Below, piece after piece: positions 17,616 to 24,452 of a DNA stretch of 64,000 bases; within the stretch, counting starts at the first letter, position 1, and each line of letters begins with the position of its first letter. Source of the stretch: JACCWP01 sp963801045 (GTDB lineage Bacteria; Actinomycetota; Actinomycetes; Propionibacteriales; Nocardioidaceae). Position numbers and translations under genes: made by a program. The stretch spans positions 744,001-808,000 of the forward strand of contig CAWDDC010000004.1 of NCBI GenBank assembly GCA_963801045.1. The letters are read 5' to 3'. The notes beneath the pieces were generated by a model, which was given only the letters and a program-made list of their open reading frames with translations, searched no databases and was not told the origin of the DNA.

Positions 17616-18530
17616 ATGGACACGGCTGCGCTGCACAGCAGGAGCGTCGCGGGCTGGCTGCAGCGGGTGGCAGCGGTGGACGCCGACGACTGGGACCGGC
17701 CGACGCCGTGCTCCGAGTGGTCGGTGCGCGACCTCGTCAACCACGTGGTCGGCGAGGACCGCTGGACGGGACCGCTGATGCAGGGCCGGACCATGGCCGA
17801 GGTGGGCGATCGGCTCGACGGCGACCTGCTGGGGTCCGATCCGCGGGCGGCCGCCAGGGCAGCGGCCGACGAGGCCACTTCGGAGGTGGGGGCGCGGCTC
17901 CCGGCCGGCGCACACGTGCACCTGTCCTACGGCGACGAGGACCCGGAGGAGTACGTCCGGCAGCTGATCGCCGACCACGTCATCCACGCGTGGGACCTGG
18001 CCGTCGCCGTGGGCGCCGACGACACCCTCGACCCCGAGCTGGTCGACGAGGTGGCGACCTGGTTCGCCGGCCGGGCGGACATGTACCGCGCCGCCGGCAT
18101 CGTCGCCGCACCGCTCCAGCCGGACGTCAGCGGAGCGCAGGCTGCGCTGCTCGCGTCGTCCGGCCGCGATCCGCGGTGGAGTCCCACGCGCGCCGCGGTG
18201 CTGCGGCTGGCCGACGCGTTCGGGGCGGGCGACGTCGACGCGATCATGGCGGCGATGAGCCCGGACTGCGTGTTCGAGGCGACCTCACCGCCTCCCGACG
18301 GGACCCGGGTCGAGGGTGCCGACGCCGTCCGCGCGGTCTTCGCCGACCTGTTCGGGCAGACGCCGGAGGCCCGTTTCGAGACCGAGGAGGTCGTCGACCT
18401 CGGTGACCGGGCGGTGCTGCGCTGGCGGTTCTCGTGGGGCGGGGCCGAGCCGGGCCACGTCCGCGGCATCGACCTGCTGCGGGTCGACGGCGGCACGGTC
18501 ACCGAGAAGAGGTCGTACGTGAAGGGCTGA
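17616..18530 (+). CDS. TIGR03086-type metal-binding (MDMPI/DinB) protein fused to SnoaL-like domain
   Basis: A 304-residue two-domain protein. Residues about 1-190 are a DinB/mycothiol-dependent maleylpyruvate isomerase-like four-helix bundle, seen in PTPCSEWSVRDLVNHVVGED and in DHVIHAWDLAVAVG, which carry the usual metal-binding histidines. Residues about 195-304 are an NTF2/SnoaL-like cone (LRLADAFGAGDVDAIMAAMS, VFEATSPPP, GADAVRAVFADLF). DinB-fold proteins of actinobacteria often use mycothiol; whether this one does is unknown. The ATG at 17616 has a GGGAGG site 5 bp upstream. Both domains are common singly; the fusion implies linked small-molecule binding. Confidence 0.82.
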   Translation: MDTAALHSRSVAGWLQRVAAVDADDWDRPTPCSEWSVRDLVNHVVGEDRWTGPLMQGRTMAEVGDRLDGDLLGSDPRAAARAAADEATSEVGARLPAGAHVHLSYGDEDPEEYVRQLIADHVIHAWDLAVAVGADDTLDPELVDEVATWFAGRADMYRAAGIVAAPLQPDVSGAQAALLASSGRDPRWSPTRAAVLRLADAFGAGDVDAIMAAMSPDCVFEATSPPPDGTRVEGADAVRAVFADLFGQTPEARFETEEVVDLGDRAVLRWRFSWGGAEPGHVRGIDLLRVDGGTVTEKRSYVKG

Positions 18531-18552
18531 GCCGAGCGGGGCGCGCGGCGTC

Positions 18553-18615
18553 CTTGAGGTGTTCTTGAGCAAGCCTGCGGCAGATGTTCGGGCTGAGTGC
18601 GGTGGCTGCTTGAAG
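18553..18615 (+). promoter_or_regulatory. CTTGAGG box array 1, upstream of first TasA-like gene
   Basis: Three related heptamers: CTTGAGG at 18553-18559, CTTGAGC at 18564-18570 (exactly 11 bp later) and CTTGAAG at 18609-18615 (45 bp further). The last is followed by ACAAAGTGGTC, which resembles the sequence after the promoter-proximal box in the other three arrays. The arrangement looks like tandem sites for an OmpR-type regulator plus a promoter-proximal site. The start codon is 67 bp beyond the last box and has its own GAGGAG ribosome site (18666-18671). Confidence 0.65.
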
Positions 18616-18681
18616 TGCGAGCCACAAAGTGGTCCTTGTCAGCACGACCCGGCACCACTCAGCTCGAGGAGCACCAACATC

Positions 18682-19299
18682 ATGGAGAAGACACTCAGCA
18701 CCACTCGCGGCAAGGTCCTCGCCTCGGCGGCGGTCGTCGCCGCCGCGGCCAGCGTCGCCGGCCTCGGCACCTTCGGTTCCTTCACCTCCACCACCTCCGC
18801 GTCGACCTCGGTCGGCTCCGGCACCGTGGAGATCGCCCTCGGCGCCAACGGGGTCGCCAACCGGCTCAACGTGGCCGCCTCCGGCGTCGTCCCCGGCGAC
18901 ACCATCCAGCGCGCCGCGACGCTCACGAACACCGGCAACCAGAACCTCGCCGACGTCACCCTGACCACCTCGGCCGCACCGTCCAGCCTGCTGGACACCG
19001 ACGCCACCAACGGTCTGCAGGTCAAGGTCGAGAAGTGCTCCAACGCGTGGGTCGAGGCTGGCACCGCGCCGGCGTACACCTACACCTGCACCGGCACCAC
19101 CTCCACGGTGCTGGCCCAGCGTGCGGTCGTCGGCGCCAACCTGGCGCTGAACAACCTCAGTGCGACCACCGCGGGCGCGACCGACAACCTGCGGGTCACG
19201 ATGACCCTGCCCGCGTCGGCCGGCAACACGTTCCAGGGCAAGTCCAGCGTCGTCTCGTTCGCCTTCACCGGAACGCAGCGCGTCGGCACCGACAAGTGA
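18682..19299 (+). CDS. SipW-dependent TasA/camelysin-like secreted protein 1
   Basis: A 205-residue exported protein. Its N-terminus (TTRGKVLASAAVVAAAASVA, then GLGTFGSFTSTTSA) has the features of the cognate-SipW type of signal peptide: basic start, alanine-rich core, and an FTST-type segment right after the cleavage region. The mature part is Thr/Ser/Ala-rich beta sandwich sequence with two cysteines (KVEKCSNAWVEAG and YTYTCTGTT). TasA/camelysin-family proteins form fibres or surface layers in Bacillus; some are annotated as peptidase M73, but no protease motif is seen here. A SipW-type peptidase gene follows after 68 bp. Two paralogues lie at 21019 and 22729; paralogue 3 shares almost the whole signal region. 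Confidence 0.82.
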   Translation: MEKTLSTTRGKVLASAAVVAAAASVAGLGTFGSFTSTTSASTSVGSGTVEIALGANGVANRLNVAASGVVPGDTIQRAATLTNTGNQNLADVTLTTSAAPSSLLDTDATNGLQVKVEKCSNAWVEAGTAPAYTYTCTGTTSTVLAQRAVVGANLALNNLSATTAGATDNLRVTMTLPASAGNTFQGKSSVVSFAFTGTQRVGTDK

Positions 19300-19367
19300 C
19301 CCACCGCTCCACCCGCTGAACAAGACCCGCCGAGCAGCTGACGCTGCCCGCCTCCGAAGGAGCCAGG

Positions 19368-19973
19368 ATGAGCACCATCACCGCACCGCAGGCCGGACCT
19401 CGGTCCAGCCGGCACCGCGGTGAGGCTCCTCGGAGGCGGGCTGTCACGGCCGGCCGGGCCGCCCGGACCACCCGGGTGCTCACGCGGATCACGGCGAGCA
19501 TGCTGCTGCTGCTCGCCGTCGCCGCGTTCGCCGGCCTCGCGGTCGGCCCCCACCTCTTCGGCTACCGCACCGCCACCATGCTCACCGGCAGCATGGCCCC
19601 CGGCATCGAGCCGGGCGACATCGTCGTCGCGGTGCAGGAGCCCAGCTCCGAGGTCGCCGTCGGCGACGTCATCACCTACCACATCCCGGTGGAGGACCAC
19701 CGGGTCGAGACGCACCGCGTCATCGAGGTCGAGCACGCTGCCGACGGATCGGTCGCCGTCCGTACCCAGGGCGACGCCAACAACGGCCCCGACCCCTGGA
19801 CCGCCACCCTCGACGAGGACAGCGTCTGGCAGGTCAAGACCGTCGTCCCCTATGTCGGGGACGTCATCCGCGCACTGCGCGCCCCCCTGGTCAGCAACGC
19901 CCTCATGTACGGGGTCCCCGCGATCCTCATCGCCTGGATCCTCGCCTCCATCTGGCGCCGTCCCACGGACTGA
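19368..19973 (+). CDS. sipW: SipW-type signal peptidase I, copy 1
   Basis: A 201-residue membrane signal peptidase of the ER/SipW type, which uses a Ser-His rather than Ser-Lys pair. One membrane helix spans about residues 42-60 and a second lies near the C-terminus (about 177-194). Catalytic Ser75 is in TMLTGSMAPGI, His116 in RVETHRVIEV and the conserved Asp136 in RTQGDANNGPDPW. It probably cleaves the special signal peptides of the adjacent TasA-like proteins, as SipW does for TasA in Bacillus. The ATG at 19368 has a GAAGGAG-type site just upstream. It is strongly similar to copy 2 at 23345, including an identical FGYRTATMLTGSMAPGI block. Confidence 0.9.
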   Translation: MSTITAPQAGPRSSRHRGEAPRRRAVTAGRAARTTRVLTRITASMLLLLAVAAFAGLAVGPHLFGYRTATMLTGSMAPGIEPGDIVVAVQEPSSEVAVGDVITYHIPVEDHRVETHRVIEVEHAADGSVAVRTQGDANNGPDPWTATLDEDSVWQVKTVVPYVGDVIRALRAPLVSNALMYGVPAILIAWILASIWRRPTD

Positions 19974-20006
19974 CGCCGTCGCTGCCCGTGCGGGAGACTC
20001 GCCCGG

Positions 20007-20936
20007 GTGACGGCACTCGCGCTCGGCCTGGCGGCACTCGGCCGGCCCGCCTACCTCACCCTCGGCCGGAAGGCCTCCCTGCCCGCCGAGCGCACCGTCG
20101 AGGTGATGCGGGACCGCTGTCACCGGGTGCTCGATGCGGCGTACGCGGCCGGCATCCGGCACGTCGACGCCGCGCGCTCCTACGGCCTGGCCGAGCAGTT
20201 CCTCGCCGCGTGGCTGGCCGACCGGGGCCACGACGACGTCGAGGTGTCCAGTAAGTGGGGGTATGCCTACGTCGGTGGCTGGCGGATGGATGCGGCCGTG
20301 CACGAGGAGAAGGCCCACGACCTCGAGCGCTTCCGCTCGCAGTGGGACGAGACCCGGGACCTGCTCGGCGACGCGGTCTCCCTGTACCAGGTCCACTCGC
20401 TCACGATCGACAGCCCGCTGTTCGACGACGACGCGCTGCTCGCCGCTCTGGCCGGGCTGCGGGACGGGGGAGTCCAGCTGGGGTTCTCCACCTCCGGGCC
20501 GGACCAGGCCGCGACGGTGCGGGCCGGCACCGGGCTGGCCGTCGACGGCTCCCGGCTGTTCGACGCCGTGCAGTCGACGTGGAACCCGCTCGAGCCCTCG
20601 GTGGGCGGCGCGCTCGCCGAGGCGCACCAGGCGGGGGTACGGGTCCTGGTCAAGGAGGCGCTGGCCAACGGCCGGCTGGCCGTCGACCCGCCGGCTGCCC
20701 TGGCCGGGGCCGCCGCTCGACTCGGCGTCGGCCCCGACGCTGTGGCCCTGGCCGTGGCCGCGGCCCAGCCGTGGGCGGACACGGTGCTGCTCGGGCCGGA
20801 CAGCATCGAGCGGCTGAGCGCCAACCTCCGGCTTCGCGAGGTGGCCGTCGACGAGGCGCTGACCGGGGCGTTGTCCGGCCTGGGCGAGCCGCCGGAGGCG
20901 TACTGGCGGCACCGCGGCGAGCTGCCGTGGGCGTGA
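20007..20936 (+). CDS. Aldo/keto reductase family protein
   Basis: A 309-residue NAD(P)H-dependent oxidoreductase with the aldo/keto reductase barrel. HVDAARSYGLAEQFLAAWL carries the catalytic Asp and Tyr, VSSKWGYAY the catalytic Lys, and SLYQVHSLTI the position of the catalytic His. LGPDSIERLSANL near the C-terminus is the usual cofactor-binding segment. Substrate unknown. Placed between the first SipW gene (33 bp upstream) and TasA-like gene 2, it may simply be read through from that unit. Box array 2 begins 1 bp after its stop. Confidence 0.85.
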   Translation: MTALALGLAALGRPAYLTLGRKASLPAERTVEVMRDRCHRVLDAAYAAGIRHVDAARSYGLAEQFLAAWLADRGHDDVEVSSKWGYAYVGGWRMDAAVHEEKAHDLERFRSQWDETRDLLGDAVSLYQVHSLTIDSPLFDDDALLAALAGLRDGGVQLGFSTSGPDQAATVRAGTGLAVDGSRLFDAVQSTWNPLEPSVGGALAEAHQAGVRVLVKEALANGRLAVDPPAALAGAAARLGVGPDAVALAVAAAQPWADTVLLGPDSIERLSANLRLREVAVDEALTGALSGLGEPPEAYWRHRGELPWA

Positions 20937-20996
20937 CTTGAGGCTGCCTTGAGGAATTGAGCCAACCCTGCGGGGCCGTCCGGGTCCGACTTGAGG
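20937..20996 (+). promoter_or_regulatory. CTTGAGG box array 2, upstream of second TasA-like gene
   Basis: Exact CTTGAGG copies at 20937-20943, 20948-20954 (11 bp later) and 20990-20996 (42 bp further). A weaker ATTGAGC at 20956-20962 is followed by CAACCCTGCGG. The promoter-proximal copy is followed by ACAGTGGTCGTC, and the ATG begins only 29 bp after the start of that box. Same layout as arrays 1 and 3. Confidence 0.7.
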
Positions 20997-21018
20997 TGGC
21001 GGCGGCACAGTGGTCGTC

Positions 21019-21669
21019 ATGAGCAAGCACCGCAGGACGGAGGCCGCCAGCAGGCGTGGCGTCCTCCGCACGACCAGGGGCAAGCTGCTGGTCTCCGCCG
21101 CCGTGGTCGGGACCGCTGCCGCCGTGGCCGGCCTGGGCACCTTCGGCGCCTTCACCTCCACGACCTCGGCGTCGGCCACTGCCGGCTCCGGCACCGTCAA
21201 CATCGCCCTCGGCGCCAACGGCCCGGCGAACCGGCTCAGCGTCGCCGCCACCGGCATCGTGCCGGGCGACACCATCCAGCGTGCGGTCACGCTCAGCAAC
21301 ACCGGCAACCAGGCCCTCGCCGCGATCACCCTGACCACCGCGGCCACCACGTCCAGCCTGCTCGACACCAACACCACGATGGGCCTGCAGGTCAGACTCC
21401 AGGACTGCTCGGTGCCGTGGACCGAGGCCGGCACCGCGCCCGGCTACACCTACACCTGCTCCGGCACCACGACCACCGTGCTCGCCCAGCGGGCGATCAT
21501 CGGCAGCAACCTCGCGCTGACCGGAATGGGCGCTCTCACCGCTGGTGCGGCCGACAACCTGCTGGTCACCATGACCTTCCCGGCGGCTGCGGACAACACC
21601 CTCCAGGGTCAGTCCAGCGTCATCGGCTTCACGTTCACCGGAACCCAGCGCGTGGCCGCCAACAAGTAG
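21019..21669 (+). CDS. SipW-dependent TasA/camelysin-like secreted protein 2
   Basis: A 216-residue paralogue of the protein at 18682. It has a longer basic lead (MSKHRRTEAASRRGVLRTT) before the hydrophobic core and the GLGTFGAFTSTTSASATAG segment where SipW cleavage is expected. The mature domain keeps the block VPGDTIQRAVTLSNTGNQ, the Cys pair (LQDCSVPWTEAG, YTYTCSGTT) and the C-terminal FTFTGTQRVAANK. ATG 21019 is chosen; GTG 21010 is in frame but would start inside the regulatory segment. No Shine-Dalgarno sequence is apparent, so the transcript may be leaderless or nearly so. It has no adjacent peptidase of its own. Confidence 0.82.
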   Translation: MSKHRRTEAASRRGVLRTTRGKLLVSAAVVGTAAAVAGLGTFGAFTSTTSASATAGSGTVNIALGANGPANRLSVAATGIVPGDTIQRAVTLSNTGNQALAAITLTTAATTSSLLDTNTTMGLQVRLQDCSVPWTEAGTAPGYTYTCSGTTTTVLAQRAIIGSNLALTGMGALTAGAADNLLVTMTFPAAADNTLQGQSSVIGFTFTGTQRVAANK

Positions 21670-21674
21670 CCCGC

Positions 21675-22622
21675 TCAGCTGTCCGGCAGTCCCAGCGACG
21701 GCAACGAGGCGGCGATCTGCTCCCGGTCGGGCTCCAGCCACGGCGGCAGCTTGAGGTGCCGGCCCAGCTCGAGCAACGGCTCGTCGACGTCGAAGCCCGG
21801 CGAGTCGGTGGCGATCTCGAACAGCACGCCGCCGGGCTCGCGGAAGTAGATGGACTTGAAGTACTGCCGGTCCTTGATCTCGGTGACGGCCACCCCGGCC
21901 GCCAGCAGCTCGCCCTGCCAGCGCGTCATCGTCTCCAGGTCGGGGGCGCGGAAAGCGATGTGGTGCACCGTCCCGCCCGCCTGCAGCCCGCGCTGGGACC
22001 CACCCGTGGCCACGTCGACGAGGGCGCCCGCGGCGCCGTCGGCCATCGCGAACCGGGCGGAACCGGGCGCCTCGACCCCTGTGTCCATGCCGAGCAGCTG
22101 GGTGAGCATCGCCGCGGTCGGGTCCAGCTGGTGCTCGGTGAGCGTCACCGAGTGCAGTCCCCGGACCGCGTGCTCGACCGGGATGTCGCCCACACCGTCC
22201 CAACCGGACCGGTGGTCGCCGTCGCTGGCCACCAGGTCGATCACCATGCCGTCGTGGTCCCGCAGCGACACCACGTCCTCGGCGTCGCGCGTACGCGGTG
22301 CGTCGACGTCGACCTCCATGCCCTGCAGCCGCTGGTGCCACCAGCCGAGCGACTCCGCCGGCACGCTGAAGGCGGTCGCGGTGGTGAGCCCGCTGCCCTG
22401 CCGGCCGGGTGGGACGTCCGGCCACGGGAAGAACGTGAGGATGCTGGACGGGGTCCCCTGCTCGTCGCCGTAGTAGAGGTGCCAGGTGTCCGGGGCGTCG
22501 AAGTTGACCGTCTGCTTGATCAGCCGCAGCCCCAGCACCCGGGTGTAGAAGTCGACGTTGCGGTGCGGGGCGGAGGCGATGGCGGTCACGTGGTGCAGCC
22601 CGTGCGGCGCGATGGTGGTCAC
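21675..22622 (-). CDS. VOC-superfamily ring-cleaving dioxygenase (MhqO-like)
   Basis: A 315-residue protein with two vicinal-oxygen-chelate modules: HGLHHVTAIASAPHRNVDFY opens the first and VRGLHSVTLTEHQLDP the second. Metal ligands are probably the His of HHVTA, the His of GTVHHIAFRAPD and the Glu of GGVLFEIATDSPGF. The closest pattern is the glyoxalase/ring-cleaving dioxygenase group that includes MhqO, associated in Bacillus with quinone and diamide resistance. It is convergent with TasA-like gene 2 (5 bp between stops) and divergent from TasA-like gene 3, so box array 3 lies in its own upstream region and could influence it. Confidence 0.85.
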   Translation of the reverse strand: MTTIAPHGLHHVTAIASAPHRNVDFYTRVLGLRLIKQTVNFDAPDTWHLYYGDEQGTPSSILTFFPWPDVPPGRQGSGLTTATAFSVPAESLGWWHQRLQGMEVDVDAPRTRDAEDVVSLRDHDGMVIDLVASDGDHRSGWDGVGDIPVEHAVRGLHSVTLTEHQLDPTAAMLTQLLGMDTGVEAPGSARFAMADGAAGALVDVATGGSQRGLQAGGTVHHIAFRAPDLETMTRWQGELLAAGVAVTEIKDRQYFKSIYFREPGGVLFEIATDSPGFDVDEPLLELGRHLKLPPWLEPDREQIAASLPSLGLPDS

Positions 22623-22644
22623 CCGCCGACTCTAGGCCCGCCGG

Positions 22645-22707
22645 CTTGAGGCCTGCTTGAGGAAGTCCTGAGCCAATGTTGCGCCCACGCCGCACGGCGG
22701 CTTGAGG
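22645..22707 (+). promoter_or_regulatory. CTTGAGG box array 3, upstream of third TasA-like gene
   Basis: Exact CTTGAGG copies at 22645-22651, 22656-22662 (11 bp later) and 22701-22707 (45 bp further). A degenerate CCTGAGC at 22667-22673 continues the 11-bp period. The last box is followed by ACAGACTCCAGTC and the ATG at 22729, 28 bp after the start of the box. The array sits between divergent genes. Confidence 0.7.
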
Positions 22708-22728
22708 TGCGGAGCACAGACTCCAGTC

Positions 22729-23343
22729 ATGACCAAGACACTCACTTCGACCCGCGGCAAGGTCCTCGCCTCAGCGGCGGTCGTGGCAGCCGCGGCCAGC
22801 GTCGCCGGCCTCGGCACCTTCGGTTCGTTCACCTCCACCACCTCGGCCTCCGCCTCGGTCGGCTCGGGCACGGTGCGGATCGAGCTGGGCCCGGCTGCCG
22901 GCGCCAACCGGTACGAGATCGACGTCGTCGGCATGGTGCCCGGTGACACGATCCAGGGCGCCGCGACGCTCAACAACACCGGCAACCAGAACCTGTCGGC
23001 GATCACGCTGACCACCGCTGCCACCACGTCCAGCCTGCTGGACACCGACAGCAACGGACTGCAGCTCAAGGTCGAGCGCTGCTCGACGGCGTGGACCGAG
23101 GGCGGCACCGCCCCCGCGTACACCTACACGTGCCCCGGCACCCTCTCCACGGTGCTGGCCCAGCGGCCGGTCGTGGGCACCAACATGGCGCTGCCCGGCC
23201 TGAGCGCGACCACGGCCGGTGCGAGCGACAACCTCAAGGTGACGATGTCGCTGCCCGCCGCGGCCGGCAACGCCTTCCAGAACCAGTCCAGCGTCGTGTC
23301 GTTCTCCTTCACCGGTACCCAGCGCACCAGCACCGACAAGTGA
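22729..23343 (+). CDS. SipW-dependent TasA/camelysin-like secreted protein 3
   Basis: A 204-residue paralogue. Signal region STRGKVLASAAVVAAAASVA and GLGTFGSFTSTTSASASVG is nearly identical to protein 1. The mature domain has VPGDTIQGAATLNNTGNQNL, cysteines in KVERCSTAWTEGG and YTYTCPGTL, and the C-terminal FSFTGTQRTSTDK. It starts just after box array 3 with no good ribosome site. The second SipW gene begins 1 bp after its stop, so the substrate and the peptidase are translated together. Function in fibre or surface assembly is inference from the TasA/SipW pairing. Confidence 0.83.
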   Translation: MTKTLTSTRGKVLASAAVVAAAASVAGLGTFGSFTSTTSASASVGSGTVRIELGPAAGANRYEIDVVGMVPGDTIQGAATLNNTGNQNLSAITLTTAATTSSLLDTDSNGLQLKVERCSTAWTEGGTAPAYTYTCPGTLSTVLAQRPVVGTNMALPGLSATTAGASDNLKVTMSLPAAAGNAFQNQSSVVSFSFTGTQRTSTDK

Positions 23344-23344
23344 C

Positions 23345-23932
23345 ATGAGCACCGCCGTGACCGCCGTGCCGACCCGGCACCAGCACGACCAGAGCAGCCC
23401 CGTCCGGGGCCGCCGCTGGTCGGTGCCGGCCGCCCGGGCCGGCAGGGTGGCCTCCAGCCTGCTGCTGGTCACGGCGATGCTGGCCTTCGTCGTGCTCGCG
23501 GTCGGGCCGCACCTGTTCGGCTACCGCACCGCCACCATGCTCACCGGCAGCATGGCCCCCGGCATCGTGCCGGGCGACGTCGTGGTGGCCTTCCCCGAGC
23601 CCGCCTCGGAGGTCGCCGTCGGCGACGTGATCAGCTACCACATCCCGGTGGGCGACCACCGGGTCGAGACGCACCGCGTGATCGAGGTCCTGCGGCACCA
23701 CGACTCGATCGCCGTTCGCACCCAGGGCGACGCCAACGACGGCGCCGACCCGTGGACCGCCAGCCTGGAGGGCGACACCGTCTGGCAGGTCCGGGCAGTC
23801 GTCCCCTATGTCGGCGGGGCCATCCGCACCCTGCGCACCCCCGTGCTCAACCACACCCTGATGTACGGCATCCCCGCCCTGCTCGTCGGCTGGGCGCTGG
23901 TCAGCATCTGGCGACGACCGGTCCGGAGATGA
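23345..23932 (+). CDS. sipW: SipW-type signal peptidase I, copy 2
   Basis: A 195-residue Ser-His signal peptidase. A membrane helix lies at about residues 38-54 and a second at about 172-188. Ser69 in TMLTGSMAPGI, His110 in RVETHRVIEV and Asp129 in RTQGDANDGADPW form the catalytic set. The sequence closely follows copy 1 except in the N-terminal 35 residues and around residues 115-122. It is embedded between TasA-like gene 3 (1 bp gap) and the Hpt-like gene (ATGA overlap), so these three form one operon. Confidence 0.9.
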   Translation: MSTAVTAVPTRHQHDQSSPVRGRRWSVPAARAGRVASSLLLVTAMLAFVVLAVGPHLFGYRTATMLTGSMAPGIVPGDVVVAFPEPASEVAVGDVISYHIPVGDHRVETHRVIEVLRHHDSIAVRTQGDANDGADPWTASLEGDTVWQVRAVVPYVGGAIRTLRTPVLNHTLMYGIPALLVGWALVSIWRRPVRR

Positions 23933-24357
23933 GTGTCATGACGGTGCTGCACGACCGCCCCCTGCCCGCCCCCAGTACGTCAGCCGGTGCGCCAGCCGGG
24001 CAGGCCGTCCTCGACCCGTACGTGATCCGCGCCCTCGGCGAGGAGCTCGGCGACCAGCGGGCCGCCGCCCGGGTCGCCGGCCGGTTCCTGTCCCTGCTGT
24101 CGGCGCGTACCCAGCGTCTGCAGTGCACGGTGACCGCCCGGGACGGGGACAACGCCCTGGACTGCGTGCTCAGCATCAAGGTCACCGCAGCCATGGTGGG
24201 CGGGCGCAGCCTGCACGCCCAGGCCGAGCGGCTGGAGGGACTGGTCCGCGCCGAGAGCTGGATGGAGGCCCGGATCGCGCTCGGCTGTGTGCAGCGGGCG
24301 GCGGGCCCGCTGGCCGACCAGCTGCAGACCCTGGTCGACGACCTGAGCAAGTCTTGA
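23929..24357 (+). CDS. Hpt-like four-helix protein lacking the phosphoacceptor histidine
   Basis: A 142-residue cytoplasmic, helical protein. The stretch LSIKVTAAMVGGRSL (residues 81-95) aligns with the histidine phosphotransfer core HxxKGxxxxxG found in Hpt domains, with the Lys and the last Gly kept. The phosphoacceptor His is Leu81 and the following Gly is Val85. Following residues LHAQAERLEGLV match the next Hpt helix. It therefore should not relay phosphate and may act as a binding or docking partner for the nearby kinase or regulator. The ATG at 23929 overlaps the sipW stop (ATGA); ATG 23938 has a GGAG site and is an alternative. The stop codon lies inside the first box of array 4. Confidence 0.65.
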   Translation: MSVMTVLHDRPLPAPSTSAGAPAGQAVLDPYVIRALGEELGDQRAAARVAGRFLSLLSARTQRLQCTVTARDGDNALDCVLSIKVTAAMVGGRSLHAQAERLEGLVRAESWMEARIALGCVQRAAGPLADQLQTLVDDLSKS

Positions 24358-24382
24358 GGTTCCGCGCCGGGCCCGCTTGAGG
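24353..24382 (+). promoter_or_regulatory. CTTGAGG box array 4, upstream of small secreted protein gene
   Basis: Exact CTTGAGG copies at 24353-24359 and 24376-24382, 23 bp apart (about two 11-bp steps). The second is followed by ACAGACTGATCGTC, close to the sequence after the promoter-proximal box of array 3 (ACAGACTCCAGTC). The first box overlaps the stop codon of the Hpt-like gene. Confidence 0.6.
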
Positions 24383-24437
24383 CCCGCCGGACAGACTGAT
24401 CGTCACCAGCACCCGACAGCGAAGGATCTTCCCCGCC

Positions 24438-24452
24438 ATGAGCACGTCATGA
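24438..24452 (+). other. Possible 4-codon leader ORF (MSTS)
   Basis: ATG-AGC-ACG-TCA-TGA. Its stop overlaps the ATG of the following gene as ATGA, and the only ribosome-site-like sequence (AAGGA, 24422-24426) is positioned for this leader rather than for the gene. The following gene may therefore be translated by re-initiation. This is inference from spacing only. Confidence 0.35.

Noticed and set aside
18559..18681. Longer N-terminus for TasA-like protein 1 from position 18559
   Set aside because: It would overlap the CTTGAGG boxes and place a Cys-rich stretch before the signal peptide; the ATG at 18682 has a good ribosome site.
21750..21756. CTTGAGG copy inside the ring-cleaving dioxygenase gene
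   Set aside because: Single, coding (Leu-Lys) and not near a start; treated as chance.
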